NCBI GenBank assembly: GCA_017893485.1 | Contig: CM030363.1 | Span: 87,065,730-87,129,729 of the forward strand | DNA from: Hemerocallis citrina | Taxonomy: Eukaryota > Streptophyta > Magnoliopsida > Asparagales > Asphodelaceae | Direction: 5' to 3' | DNA: 64,000 nucleotides | Shown here: one piece after another, positions 20,131 to 32,905 of the stretch | Position numbering within the stretch: position 1 is the first letter of the stretch | Layout of the letters: every line of letters starts with the position of its first letter | Translations under genes and position numbers: made by a program | The notes under the pieces: model-generated | Database searches by the model: none | The model's input: the letters and a program-made list of their open reading frames with translations, nothing else | What the model was told of the DNA's origin: nothing

Positions 20131-21872
20131 GTCGGTTCGGGTGAGAACCAACCCTGGGGTGAGAACCTAAGGGCCTATCCTAGCCATTCATCTGTGTAAT
20201 CTTAACGGTCAAGATTTTTTAAAATTAAACAATAAGATTAATTAATTTTTGCATTAAGATGTCAATCCCTTTAATTAAAAGATGGGGACCGCATAATAAA
20301 AGGAATAATTATAAATTGCCTTTTTTGTGTGCGACGGTTAAGGCAAATTTGGTCAAATTGGAGAGAGAAATAATTTATTCCCGTAAAATATTGGAGAAGA
20401 TTTTGTTTCCCAAATTAATAGCAACTGCATAATCATTCACCATTTCGTTCCTTACAGTTACTGTTTATTACAGTTGCTATTTATAATTATTACAGTTGCT
20501 GTTTAAGTGGTCAGGTATTGCTGTATAATTATTTCAGTTGCTATTTATAATTATTTCAGTTGCTAATTATAATTATTACAGTTGCTATTTATAATTATTA
20601 CAGTTGCTATTTATAATTATTAATTATTACAGTTGCTTTTTATAATTATTACAGTTGCTATTCAAGAAAATTTTGTATCCCAACTTAATAGCAACTTCAG
20701 AATCATCACCAATTCGTTCCTTCACCAATTCGTTCACTATATAGCAACTGACTGTATTGTAAGTAGATACAATAGCAACTTCAGTTGCTATTTACAATTT
20801 TAACTTCAGTTGCTATTTATAGTATTCCTTCACCAATTTCAGTTGCTATTTATAATTATTTCAGTTGCTATTTATAATTTATACAATTGCTATTTATAAT
20901 TAATTCAGTTGCTATTCGAGAAGATTTTGTATCCCAACTTAATAGCAACTTCAGAATCATCACCAATTCGTTCCTTCACCAATTCGTTCACTATATAGCA
21001 ACTGACTGTATTGTAAGTAGATACAATAGCAACTTCAGTTGCTATTTATAATTTTAACTTCAGTTGCTATTTATAGTATTCCTTCACCAATTTCAATTGC
21101 TATTTATAATTATTTCAGTTGCTATTTATAATTTATACAGTTGCTATTTATAATTATTACAGTTGCTATTCGAGAAGATTTTGTATCCCAACTTAATAGC
21201 AACTTCAGAATCATCACCAATTCGTTCCTTCACCAATTCGTTCACTATATAGCAACTGACTGTATTGTAAGTAGATACAATAGCAACTTCAGTTGCTATT
21301 TATAATTTTAACTTCAGTTGCTATTTATAGTATTCCTTCACCAATTTCAATTGCTATTTATAATTATTTCAGTTGCTATTTATAATTTATACAGTTGCTA
21401 TTTATAATTATTACAGTTGCTATTCGAGAAGATTTTGTATCCCAACTTAATATCAACTTCAGAATCATCACCAATTCGTTCACTATATAGCAACTGACTG
21501 TATTGTAAGTGGATAAAAATTTCATATTTAGCAACATTGTACGTAGCAACAAATGTTGTTCATCCTGATGAAGATTGTGGTTCGGCTGAAAATAAAATAA
21601 AAAAGGCAATATATGTTGCCTAATAATCTGTGATCTACATTCCTTTTAAATAAAATAAAAAAGGCAATATATGTTGCCTAATAATCTGTCGAATATCTTC
21701 ATTCCTTTTATTATGCGGTCCCCATCCCTTAATTAAAGGGATTGACATCTTAATGCAAAAATTAATTAATCTAATTAATTATAACGGATTACATCTAGAC
21801 CGTTAATATTAGTCAAATGAATGGCTGGGATAGGCCCTTAGGTTCTCACCCCAGGGAATGGTTCTCACCCGA

Positions 21873-21877
<5 letters not shown>
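20128..21877. mobile_element. TIR element with ~190-bp terminal inverted repeats
   Basis: Left end GGTTCGGGTGAGAACC ... GGGGTGAGAACCTAAGGGCC, and the right end reversed carries the same sequence. The similarity continues about 190 bp to ATGGGGACCGCATAATAAAAGG. Long TIRs and no transposase suggest a non-autonomous Mutator-like element, but flanking (TA)n and (CT)n hide the target duplication. The interior is nearly all AGTTGCTATTTATAATTATT-type repeats. Confidence 0.75.
20440..21520 (+). repeat. 254-bp higher-order tandem repeat built on CAGTTGCTATTTATAATT
   Basis: A short unit (CAGTTGCTATTTATAATTAT, ~20 bp) is arranged in a 254-bp higher-order unit starting at 20661, 20915, 21169 and 21423. 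Each unit also holds ATAGCAACTGACTGTATTG, the reverse orientation of the core, so units can form hairpins. The last unit is truncated. Confidence 0.9.
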
Positions 21878-21944
<67 letters not shown>

Positions 21945-22850
21945 CTCTAAAACCGTTATAGTAAGTTGACTAAATGCACAATGTATTGGAAGACCCGGTC
22001 TTATATATGCTATTCAAGTCTTCATACTCTACTTGATTCATCCATTAGTCTCATTCAAGTGATTCTTGTGTTAGGGATTTCTACCGACCCCCCCCCCCCC
22101 CCCTAGGATCTTGTTGAGTTATTCGATGCAATCAACACAAACTACCAAACACATATGAGATCATACCAAACACACCAAAGCACATACAAGTTTGTTCCGG
22201 TTGAGACTTTCGCCTTAATTCGGAGGAGAAGAAACCCAAGATGTTATTCAATTAGAGAAGATATAAGAATATTATAATTCTCATCACGACCGTCTCTCAA
22301 GCCTCACCAGTAAGTACTAGTTGTTTACAATTAGAGAATCACTTAATCTCGCCTTCAATGAAGTACTCTCTCTCTCTTGGCTCTAAATGGAGGCCAATAA
22401 CAATAATATATAAAGATCTAAAAAAACCCTAGTTTGATATCTTGATACAATAGCCTTTGAATATTCCTGAAGAGATAACCCTACGATAAGAGCCGTCAGA
22501 TCTGACTTGAAGAGCAAGTTGGGCTTCTCACGAATCACCAAGATCCGACCCAAATTATCCATCAGTGCCGCGCGCGGTCGACTGTCCCCCTCTCGTGAAT
22601 TTCTGCAGAGTTAGGCGGTTGACCGCACCCCATATACGGTCGACCGCAACTCCACCTGCTGCTGCTGACTATTTTCCTTGCTTCCACTCCGTCTTCGATT
22701 ATCTCGATTCCTCCATCGCCTCATCGTCTTCTTATCTAACATAGTATGCAAGACATAAACCCAACATCTTGACCTTAGTCACATGATTTTCAAATTCTGC
22801 CAACTTTTCACTTTACTCCCCCTTACAATTTTTGGGTTTAGTTGGCCCTT
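21878..22850. other. Microsatellite and LTR-like debris
   Basis: (CT)n and (TA)n to 21945, then about 900 bp that reads like the transcribed part of an old LTR, possibly copia, in reverse: TTTGTTCCGGTTGAGACTTTCGCC, a C17 run (about 22088-22104) and a GTCGAC-rich stretch at 22575-22650. I found no terminal repeats, PBS or coding frame. Confidence 0.35.
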
Positions 22851-23041
22851 TTTTTTTTGAACATGGAATTTTAATTTTTAAAATCTCCCTCCTAAATTAG
22901 CAATACATACATAACAGACACACGTCAAATCATCCTTTTGTGATGTATTCTTTTTCCTACTCACAAACTTGTTAATTTTTTAATCTAAGGTTCAATAATT
23001 AATCGGTTGTTTTGTAATGTGAAATTGCATGTTGTTAGCAA

Positions 23042-23650
23042 CAGTGGCGGAGACACCTGGTAGGTATGGGGGACAAATGGCCCCCCAAAAATTTGTAAAA
23101 ACTCCTTAGTGCATGGCTTATTTTTGTATCAAGGCCTATTCTAATGATATTTTGGGACCCCAAATTTAAAAAAAATTAAAAACCAAGTCCCTAATTCTTT
23201 TCACTATGTATCCAATTTAGAAAATATCATTTTTATTTACTAACTTAACCTCCAATATTTAAAATATTATCATAAGAATTATCTTTCAATAAATTTTAAA
23301 TTGGATAAAAGTAAAAGAAACCTTAAGCTTTACTCTTTACTCGTTCATCCATCCATCTCTACCCTCTCGTATAGACTGTTACTCTTTGTTCATTCATCCA
23401 CTCTTTTAGAGTTGTAGTCTATATTTGTTGATTGTAATCTTTGGAACACTAAATCTAGTTGTTGAAATATAATTCATATATCTTAATTTATAGAAATATA
23501 AGTTTTGTTGTTAGTTTTTTTTTATATTTTGATTCAATAATTTTAATTTTTTTCAGTTTTTTTTATAAATTTATTATTTACGGGCGACAATTTTGTCAAC
23601 ATAGACAAATAAATGTGACCCCCAATTTGAAATATCTGGCTCTGCCACTG
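23042..23650. mobile_element. Short non-autonomous hAT with perfect 8-bp target duplication
   Basis: Left end CAGTGGCGGAGACAC and right end, reversed, CAGTGGCAGAGCCAG, flanked by GTTAGCAA at 23034-23041 and 23651-23658. The interior is AT-rich with no transposase fragment. The TIR resembles those of the hATs at 35272-37030 and 47138-48683, so one autonomous source may have moved all three. Confidence 0.92.
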
Positions 23651-23658
23651 GTTAGCAA

Positions 23659-24480
23659 ACCATATAAATTTTGAATTATCTAAAATTTTCATATTAATCA
23701 ATAACAATTTATGAGATATATAAATACTGAAAATTTTAACTTTTATAACCTCTTGTTGCGGAAACCAATTCTTCAAATTACACTGCATGACCTGGTGACA
23801 CCGACATAGGAAAATACATGATGTACATTAAAGGTCTGATATACAGAGAATTTAAACATTAGTTTTATGTAACTAATTAAGTCCTATTTATACATGATTC
23901 TTTTTATAGTATGATGAATATTTGCCAGGTACCAAATTAGATTAGATAAATTATTAACCAGTTAATTCCCCACCTAAAATCCAATGTCCATAATAAGAAG
24001 AAAAAAAAATCAACCGCAATCACCATTGTTGTGCACATACAGACATACATAAACCTAATATAAAGATCAACCTCACTTCGGAGTTCGAGATATCTAGCCT
24101 TCATGAGGAAATCGAGCTAGGTTTCGAGTTCGAATGAAGACGGTGTCGACAACGCGTCGAGGAGACGACGTCGCCGACGACATTGAAGAAGCAGAAGCAA
24201 TGGCAAGGAGTCACCTGTGATGGCGACTTGAGGAGGTGGCGGCAACGGTGACCACAACGATAGAAGTGATGAAGAGATGTAAGAATTTTCAGAGGACGTG
24301 AGAAGATGATGGCGATCGAGGAGCAGCGTTGAGGAGACAATGTCGATGTCGATGTTGAGGAAGAGGTAGAAACGACAACGTCGATGACGTGGCGGTGATG
24401 GCAACTTGAGGAAGCAGCGGCGATCGCGACTTGAGGAGGCAGCGATGGCAACGGTCAGGTAGACAATGGAGATTTAGGGT
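23659..24480. other. AT-rich spacer, then a GC-rich low-complexity block
   Basis: 23659-24060 holds nothing I can name. 24060-24470 is rich in GACG/GGCGAC trinucleotides (apparent minus-strand ORFs are Ser/Arg/His-rich and overlap in two frames), typical of a 5' leader or a transposon interior and not of a protein. It may belong to the CACTA element ending at 24762. Confidence 0.4.
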
Positions 24481-24539
24481 TTTGGATCCTCGGGATTTAG
24501 AGATTTGGATTGATGGGTTTTGGATTTGTGGGGTGAGGG

Positions 24540-24762
24540 AAGATATCCCAACGTTTTCATGGAAAATGCAGAAATAGAGTAATGGTATCCTGGCAATTTT
24601 CTCAAAAATGTCGGGATAGAGTAATCTTTTTTTTCCTGCATTTTTGAAAATGCAAGGAATAAACGTCGGAAAAGACCAAACGGGTTGTAGTCCCTAGTCT
24701 TTCCTAGCGTTTCAACAAAACACATGCAAAAATTTGCTGGCCAAAACAACTTTTTTGTAGTG
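24540..24762. mobile_element. CACTA-type (En/Spm) transposon end
   Basis: Reversed, the right edge reads CACTACAAAAAAGTTGTTTT, a classical plant CACTA terminus, followed outside by TAA as a possible 3-bp target copy. Subterminal sequence contains inverted short repeats (GCATTTTTGAAAATGC). I could not find the matching left terminus, so the extent is uncertain and the element may be truncated. Confidence 0.6.
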
Positions 24763-24765
24763 TAA

Positions 24766-25071
24766 ACTTCTCGGCAATCAAATTATAAAGTTGGTTCTTA
24801 GTTGGAGTCCTGTTTTTTTGCATCAGAACGACATAGGATGAAGAAGAAAAGAGATAAGGAAGGGCATATTCTAGAATCATGAAGAATATAGTTGTCGAAG
24901 TTGGTGCTCAATGAATCTTGATGGAAGTAGGAGGATGGAGAGGGAAGATAAGAGTTGGAAACTTGGAATACATCGGAAGAGTTCTTTTCTTTTTTTTAAT
25001 CTGTTTTTTTTTCTTTTTTCATCTGTTTATTTTCTTCTTCTTTTTTTCTAGCTCTCTGTCTGTATTTATAG
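24766..25071. other. Spacer without recognisable features
   Basis: About 300 bp, T-rich towards the right. I see no ORF or repeat of note. It directly precedes the TAA target copy of the Harbinger element. Confidence 0.5.
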
Positions 25072-25074
25072 TAA

Positions 25075-26747
25075 GGGAGCGTTTGGTACAAGAATTTTTT
25101 TTTGTTTCCTGAAAATCTTAACTTGAAAATTTAGTTTTCCATGTTTAGTATGCTAATTTTTAATTTCAAATTCTCCGGAAATTAAGAATTCTAAGAATTT
25201 TTTTTGTCACAATTCCCACGAAAATTTTTCCCGGAGGGGAGGGGGGGATTGGGATTCTTAGATTCCCAAGGGCTTGGAAAAATATTACTTCTTTAAAATT
25301 ACAATTTTGCCCAAAAAAATCCTTGCCCTGTCTATTCATATTTCTTCCACTCTTTCTCCTCCAAAAACCCATCCCCTCTTTCTCCCCCAAAAATCCAAGC
25401 ACCCAAGTGGCCGCCGTTGATCAACTTTTTCGCCGCCTTCAACCAACTCGTTGCCGTCTTCTTGGTCGTCGTCTTCTTCACCTGGATTCAGCACCAGCGG
25501 GTTTGGTGACAGGGTTAAGCCATGCAGATTGCGTACTTATGTCATGTCCTTCATACAAAAACACTTTAGAGATATGCATCAATAAGGTCTAAAGAAGCCT
25601 TTAGCATCATCGAAAAGCATATCGAGACATTGTTCGGAAGGTAGGAGTTCATTATCACTCCTTAGGGTACCGTTGATTCCTCAAAGGATGAACTTGTTAA
25701 AATCAGCTTTGGTGGGCTGAAGAGACTTATATTGGAGGCTGTGACATTCGGGTCTTTCTTATGGGATGTCGAGAGCTATGTTCATTCGAGATATCATTTC
25801 GTTGCTAATTAAGTTACAGAAGGTAACTGAAACGCTTGTATGTTAAGCGTGTCACCACTGATTGCGGTCTTGCTATGTGATAATCGGAATCTTGATATTA
25901 TTAGTGCGTTTCAATGTGCATATGGGAATCATATTGTTTTGTGACCCTTCAAGGATTTTAGGTATTGACACATCTTATGATTTTGACTCTTTTCTGTCAA
26001 TTGTGATCTCGAAGGTTATCTTGTGAAGGATTTGATATGCACTGTATAATATGCTATGTCCGGTTTTAGATTAGCCTCATGTCTGAATCTAGCATATTTT
26101 GATGGAAACAATGTTATGTACAGAGAACTAATGTACCACAGAAACAATGTTCATTGCATGTCATTTTATTGTGTGTTGGGATTGTTTGATTGTTGTGGTT
26201 TAGCTCTTCATTGTAAAGTGCCGATGCTGGAGTCAGGAGCTGCAGGCACTTTGGTTGCACCTCCAATTACAACATTGCACTTTTTGCTAATCGAACAACT
26301 ACTCCACTGAATACTAACTACATCATCCTTGACATTTTACAATTAAAATTTTTTTAGTTAGTAGATTGTATGACACAATTTAATCATGGTGTTGGAATGT
26401 CAAACAAAAGTTTTGATATCCTGCAAATATTTTGTCATGTTTCAATTTTGTGTTCCTAAGTAAAATTGTTTGCATTTTGTGGCCCATATTTACATCAGTT
26501 ATCTTACTCAGGCATTTTATCAAACAGTTTGTTTTGTTATTCGAGAATGAGAGGGATATTTTGGATAAAAAGATTTTAACATTCCCAGGAAATATGTAGC
26601 TCAACCAAACATAGGAAATTAAGTTTCCAACTAATATTCTCAGAAATATTTACGACCTACCAAACATGTTTTATGATTCATAGGAATTATAAATTCCAGG
26701 ACTTATGATTTTTGGGAACAAAAAAAAATCTTTGTACCAAACGCCTC
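25075..26747. mobile_element. Non-autonomous PIF/Harbinger element with TAA target duplication
   Basis: Left GGGAGCGTTTGGTACAAGAA and right, reversed, GAGGCGTTTGGTACAAAGA, each continuing into T9 and TGTTYCC, flanked by TAA at 25072-25074 and 26748-26750. The TIRs match PIF/Harbinger style and resemble those of the autonomous element at 50850-58797. The 1.67-kb interior has a leader-like C/T-rich part (25320-25500) and about 1 kb of decayed, unrecognised sequence that could be captured or transposase-derived. Confidence 0.8.
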
Positions 26748-26750
26748 TAA

Positions 26751-27220
26751 AAAAAATCCTAGTGGGTTTAGGGGATCCTAGAGAGGATTGTGAACCCTAA
26801 AATTTCCTATTTTTGGCGGAGTCCTTATAACAGTATGATTGATGTGAAACAAATTATAAAAATACCACATGTGCTTTCTCATAATGTAATTACCATATTT
26901 AAATAAAAACTTTTTTTGGATGATTTATATATAGCTAATTAAAAGATTTCCATTTAAAGTATAGTCATTGTGATTATTACCTTATTTGAATCTGAATTTC
27001 AAGTAATTTCAATGATTTATATATAGCTAAAAGATCTTATTATTTTAAATTAGATAACCTTCCTTAGTAATATAAACATGATTAAAGCTTTCTGAAAACT
27101 TCGGAAACTTTTTTAATAAACAAAATAATTATTTGAGCCCAACTTTTTTGTATAATGGTTTGAATATAATGAATATCCAGTAGTTTCGTTCTTTTTGCAA
27201 TTATATATTCTACCAACAGG
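26751..27220. other. AT-rich spacer
   Basis: AT-rich sequence between the Harbinger and the foldback element. I see no coding, repeat or regulatory signal in it. Confidence 0.5.
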
Positions 27221-27229
27221 AAGTAGTTA

Positions 27230-28029
27230 ATTTTTTTTTCTATGCCACTTTTTGAAAATATTTACACTTATAGGCCAGTTGCCAAAGTATTTGTATTTGC
27301 GGACTCAACAACTAAACTCTCCATTTCCAACAGCGAGTTTAGTTGTTTCATGCTCGCCGTTGGGACACGGCGAGTTTAGTGCTAATTTTTTGAGAAACTC
27401 GACGTTCCCAATGGTGAGTTCAGTTCAAAAAATTTCAAAGAAGACTTGCTGTTCCCAACGGTGAGGACATTTATACTAGACTCGCTGTTGGGAATAGTGA
27501 GTTTAGTTCAAATTTTTCAATAAAGACTCGATGTTCCCAACGGCAATGACATTTACACTAGACTCGTTGTTGAGAACGACGAGTTTAGTTCAAGAAAAAT
27601 TCTATGGAGTTTTTTTTCGAAAATTCAGTAAGCCCGACAGAATGTTTCACTATCTGTGAAATTTCCTACATCATCGCTGTTCCCAATAGCAAGTCTAGTG
27701 TAAATGTCATCGGCCATTGGGAACGACGAGTCTTCTTTCAAAATTTTGAACTAAACTCGCTGTTTCTAACAGCGAGTTTAGTATAAATGTCCTCACCATT
27801 GGGAATGGCGAGTCTTCATTGAAATTTTTGAACTGAACTTGTTCTTCCCAACGACGAGTTTTTCAAAAAATTAGCATTAAACTCGCCGTGTCCCAATGGT
27901 GAGCATGAAACAATTAACCTAGTCGTTGGGAACGGCGAGTTTAGTTGTAGAGTCCACGGCGCAAAAACTTTAGCAACTATCATCTTTCTGCAAATATTTT
28001 CAAAAGGTGTCTTACAAAAAAAAATTCCG
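27230..28029. mobile_element. Foldback Mutator-like element studded with palindromes
   Basis: The two ~330-bp arms are inverted copies (ATTTTTTTTTC...CTTTTTGAAAATATTT at the left, GGAATTTTTTTTTG...CCTTTTGAAAATATTT reversed at the right). Flanks AAGTAGTTA (27221-27229) and AAGTGGTTA (28030-28038) look like a 9-bp target duplication with one change, as in Mutator-like elements. Inside each arm, short hairpins of the form ACTCGCCGTT...AACGGCGAGT recur (for example 27352-27374, 27479-27501, about 27563 and 27756). No transposase. Confidence 0.8.
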
Positions 28030-28038
28030 AAGTGGTTA

Positions 28039-29051
28039 GTGTGACCTATTACTTCCAGTACACCTTCCAAATGGAACTGAAATCAAATTTTACTTGAGTG
28101 CATGAGAGAAACTTTATGATACTATTATTATATCTTTTATATAGACCCCTTAATTCATGTGTAATAATATGACCAACGGTACAAATAGATATGAATATCG
28201 ATTATGACTGATTGTATTGCCGTTCTATTGCAAATACAAACATCAATATACATATATCCATCCGTTATACATTACATAAGGGTACGAGTATAAGTAAACT
28301 ACTTTCATATCCAGAAATACAAATAATAATCACCAACCCATTTGTAATGTAGATAGAAATTACCTATTTTGGTCAGAAAGAATTTTCTTTGTTATAAGTT
28401 GGCCGTGTCTTAATTTAAATGCACGCAATATTTGAACTCCAAACCTCTGCCTACCACTAGAACCTAGAGGCTTTACAGAAATCCCACAACACCTTTTTTT
28501 TCGTTAATCACTACGGCATGGCTTACATTGGAACAAATGCAAAATTTCCATGAGAATAAAATTTTATGATGTAGAAGAGAATGGTAAAGAACCGAGTGTA
28601 ACCCAAGTGTGATTCAGTTGGATTGGAAGCCATACTTGGGGTCAAATTCTTCTTTTTCTGTTTAGCTTCAGCTTACATTGTGCCCCTCCTCTAAATTTGT
28701 TATGGTACAAGGCCGGGACCAAAAATCCAGAGGATTGTCTTAAAATTTTAGAAGATTTCGCGATTTATTAATGCTAGTCAGTTGTTAATTACTTGAACTA
28801 TGTTTATTAGATCAGGCGATATGCACCGTGCATATAACTTTGTTGCATCCAATGCAAGAAAACTGAACAGATTAAACTCCAAGAAGTGAAAAGCAGAAAT
28901 CCACTTTTGCGTTCTTATGCATCACAGAGATCAAGGAATACAACATCGATCACTTCTTAAGAAAATAAAATTGCATCAACTGTTTTAATTGTACTTCATA
29001 CCATTTGTTTCAACTTTCAGGCAAAGAAAATGTGACAGCGCAGACTTAACT
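28039..29051. other. Unassigned spacer
   Basis: About 1 kb without a convincing ORF, repeat or element terminus. It runs up to the 3' LTR of the copia remnant. Confidence 0.5.
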
Positions 29052-29167
29052 TGTTAGGTTAACAGAGAGAGATAGGAGAGAAAAGATGAATGAATATTAT
29101 TGGACTCTAGGACCATATATATATAGGGTATAAATACAATCTCAGCAATACATCTAATATATATCCA
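29052..29167 (-). repeat. Short 3' LTR of the copia remnant
   Basis: On the minus strand it reads TGGATATATATTAGATG ... TAACCTAACA, 116 bp with TG...CA ends. A purine tract (GAGAGGGGG, plus-strand 29168-29176) lies immediately upstream, as expected for a 3' LTR. A matching 5' LTR is not found near 32900, so that end has been lost. Confidence 0.7.
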
Positions 29168-29189
29168 CCCCCTCTCATACTCACAGTAG

Positions 29190-32100
29190 ATCAATCAGTG
29201 TGAGTTTTCCACTAAGTATCAAAACCTCTCGACAGTGTGCGATTTCGTGAAGAAGTCAGATGTCTGCTATGAAGAAGTCACAGCTTGAAGTGAAATGGTC
29301 ACTGCCTCAAAATGCTCACGTACGAAATGACAATCAATCTCTATGTGCTTCGTCCGCTCATGAAAGACCATGTTGCATGCAATATGCATAGCACTCGGGT
29401 TGTCACTATGAAGAGTAGTAGCTCATGATAGAGTGACACGCATATCTGATAATAGCCTCCGAACATGAACAATCTCTCTAGTAGTAGCTGCCGATCTGTA
29501 CTCGACCTCTATAAAAGAACATGTAACAACTGCATATTTCTTGCTTCGCCATGAGATCAGTGAATCACCAAGAAAGAGACAGAAACATGTGGTAGACCAT
29601 CTGATAGTATGAACCCCGCCCAATCTGAATTAGAGTATGCATTAAGCTCCAGTCTATATTTAGAGGACATGAATAACAAGCGAATGACAGTGCCCCGAAG
29701 ATATTTGAGGATTCGAAGAAAAGAAATACAGCAAACTGATCAAGGAGCTGAGACAAATTGGCTGACAATACAGACTGCATAATCGATATCGGGTCCGGTC
29801 CTGCATAAATAGACAAGATGTCCAACAATCTGTCTGTATCTAGTGGGATCGGGGAGTAGCCCACCATCTGGGGGATGAAGCTTCACATGAAGCTCTAAGG
29901 GAGTATAGCTGATAGACTGTTTGATAGAGCTGCAGCAGAAATAATGTCTGATGTGCATTTTTGCTGAGAAATGAGTATCCCCTGAAGGGTCTGGGCAATG
30001 TATAAACCCAGAAAATAACATAGTCTACCAAGATCCTTCATATGAAACTGCTGATGAAGGTATCTCTGAGTGGATGCAATGTCTGTCGAGTCGTCCCCTG
30101 TAATAATCATATCCTCAACATACAGCAATAGAAATGTCCTCCCCTGCGGTGATGACAGCTTAAACATAGAGTGATCATGTGAGCTCTGACTGAAACCTAC
30201 ATGTGTGATGGTACATCGAAAGCACCCAAACCAAACTCGAGGAGCCTGTTTCAGACCATAAATAGCTTGGCATAGACGACAAATACGACAAAAATGTGTG
30301 GTGAGGCCAAGAGGATGTTGCATGTAAACAATCTCAGATAAGGTACCATAAAAAATGATTTCTTCACGTCCATCTGTTATTACGGCCAATGAAGGATGGT
30401 GGCAACAGCAAGAAAAGTGTGAACTGTGGTCATCTGTGAAAATATAGCAAAAGTCTCATCATAATCAATGTCATGCTTCTAAGTAAAACCTTTGGCAGCT
30501 GGACAAGCATTGTGTCGCTCAATGGAGCCATCAGATCGATATTTTACCTTGAAGATCCACATGTGCAGCTAACAAGCTGACTCCTTCTGGTAGTGGAACA
30601 ACATCCCAAGTGTCAGTCGGGTCAAATGCACATAACTTCTCTGTGATAGATTTCCGCCACTTTGGATGTTGAATAGCTTCCTGATAAGATTTGGACTCAC
30701 GAGTGGAGTATATGGCGGTGAGGTATGCATGGAATTAGGGTGAGTAAGATGCTAGAGTGGCAAAGCCAAACTGTTCAGGAGGACAAGTGGCATTTGGTGT
30801 AAAACGTGCATGTAGGATACCCTTAGCGGAATGGGTAGAGTGGCAGACCGCTGGTGGATGTATAGGCTATGGAGGTGGTGATGCAAGGGGTGATGAAGGT
30901 GGGGGTAGGTGCCTATGGAGGTGGTGATGCAGGTGGTGTGGGTGCCTGTGGAGGTGGTAAGGCAAGTGGTGTGAAAGGAACCTCAGTAGGAGTGACAAGA
31001 ATTATAGTATTTGTGTGAGGTGGGAATGGAGCTAGAGGGGTGAGATCGAAGGGAACTCATGAAGATGAATCTAGTGAGGTTGTCGAAGAAACATGGGAAT
31101 TGAGAAAGTGAACATCCTGCGGGGAGGACAAGTAGTAAAGGGAGTCTTCAACAAAGGAGACATAATGGGAGATATGGATGTGACGCACCAAGGGATCATA
31201 GCAATGATATCCCTTGGGTTCATAACTGATACGCAGGAGAACTCACTTTGCAGCCCGAGCGGTCATCTTCGTGCGGATAGTGGGAGGGAGAATGAAATAA
31301 TAGGTACACCCACAGGTACAGAGCATACTGTAGTCCGGAGGAGAGTGGTGAAGAGCCTCATCGACGTCTTACCAAAAAGGGTATAGAAGGGACTAATATT
31401 AATGAGGCTGACATAAGTCATGATAGCTTCTAAAAAACGTGATGAAACTTGTGTTCAGCTACACCATTATATTCATGAGTGTGAGGGCATGACGGCTAGA
31501 AAACGGTGTCGTGAGACTGAAAAATCGATCATATAGTAGTGGAAGTGTACTCATGAGTAAGCTTGCAATCGAGCCGAGCCGAGCCGAATACCTTCAGGCT
31601 CGAGCTCGGCTCATCAAGGAAATGAGCTCAGTTTTGAGCTCGAGCTCGGTTCGAGCTGAACTTTGACCGAGCTTTGACCGTATTCGAGCTGTATAGCTCG
31701 CGAGCTTAGACTAAAAAAAAACCCAAGCTCGAGCTCGGCTCGTAAAGAAAACGAGCTTAGTTTTGAGCTCGAGCTCGATTCGAGCCGAGCTTTGACCGAG
31801 CTCGAGCCGAATAGCTCGCGAATAGCTCAATTTGTTTGCAGCCCTACTCACAAGCACCCAAAAAAAATAGGATGCCCACACCGAACTGAATATGAATTAT
31901 GTTAGTAAAGGCCTGTAAATGGAATGAATCTGAGATTGTTGGCGTATAAGGTACACCCATGTGTAGCAAGTGAAGGCATCTATGAAGCTTACATAATAGA
32001 GATACCTTTACTAGATGGTATAGAAGAGGGTCCCTATATGTCAGAATGCACAAATTGAAAAGCACGAGGGGACTGAGAAGTGCTTGTATTATTAAAAGGA

Positions 32101-32905
32101 ATGGCTAAGTGTTTTGCCAACTTACCACCCTGACAAATAGAAAAATGTGTAAAAAAAAAGACGGCCAAGAGCACCACTACGGGCTAAACTCTTTAGGCGA
32201 GACTGACTAACATGAGCTTAACGTCTGTGCCATAAATCCTATCAGATGATATGGCAATAGAAAAATTAGAATGAAAATTGTGTGCATGAAGCAAATCTAG
32301 ATGATATAGATGACCGCGTCGGCTAGTACCCCCAATCGTATGTACAGTCTGCAGATTATGTATAGAACAGTAGGAAGATTCGAAGGAAATGGTAAGGCCA
32401 CTATCGCATTGAGCACTAATAGAAATAATGGATAAATGGGGAGCATAAATAACAAAAGGTAATGTGAGAGTAGGAGAGCTAATAGATCATGAGTATGTAG
32501 TGGGAAGTAGTGAGTCATCGACTATGTATAGTGATAGAAAGTATGAGGGAAGTGTAGTGCTAGTTGTAAGCAGTGTATAATCAGTAGTAAGATAGTGTGA
32601 TGCACTAGAATTTAAAAGTCAAGAAGAATTCATTCCACGAGTAATAGAGAAAGCAAGTGCAGAAGAGCCAGCAATGGCAGACTGACCTGAAATCTGAAGT
32701 TAAGTGGCAATGTTGAAGGTTGGCATAATCAGCAGGAAATGGCAAAGCTGGAGTAATGGCTATGACACGAGATGTATGGGAAGGTGTACAGAGAGGAGGT
32801 AGAACATGTTGCTTCCTCCGCTTTTGGGCCTGAACGAGAAGCTCTGGATGCTAGACAAAGCAATCTCTATCAGAATGACTAACCTTCTGACGATGGTTAC
32901 AAAAT
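29190..32905 (-). pseudogene. Decayed Ty1/copia gag-pol
   Basis: On the minus strand, in order: gag zinc-knuckle remnant (~32890-32830, FCNH...H..C then HPEL), integrase zinc-binding region (~32230-32100), core with NGVAEHK (~31480), RT with QAIYGLKQAPRVWF and YVED at about 30122-30111, and RNase H ending LISWRSKKYAVVT (~29560) with EVEYRSAAT. The YVDD motif has become YVED, and frameshifts and stops break every module, so it is dead. INT before RT is the copia order. It is split by a hAT MITE at 31558-31846 and truncated at about 32905, where it abuts a Tat integrase. Confidence 0.85.
31558..31846. mobile_element. hAT-type MITE with GAGCTCG-rich interior
   Basis: Left end TAAGCTTGCAATCGAGCC and right end reversed TAGGGCTGCAAACAAATTG, flanked by CTCATGAG (31550-31557) and CTCACAAG (31847-31854), six of eight identical. 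The interior is dominated by GAGCTCGAGCTCGGCTC motifs. It splits the integrase of the copia remnant. Confidence 0.75.

Noticed and set aside
20440..21520. CRISPR-like repeat array
   Set aside because: Repeats are contiguous without unique spacers and the DNA is plant nuclear; it is a minisatellite in a TIR element.
24101..24451. Ser/His-rich minus-strand ORFs
   Set aside because: Low-complexity trinucleotide sequence open in two frames at once; no domain.
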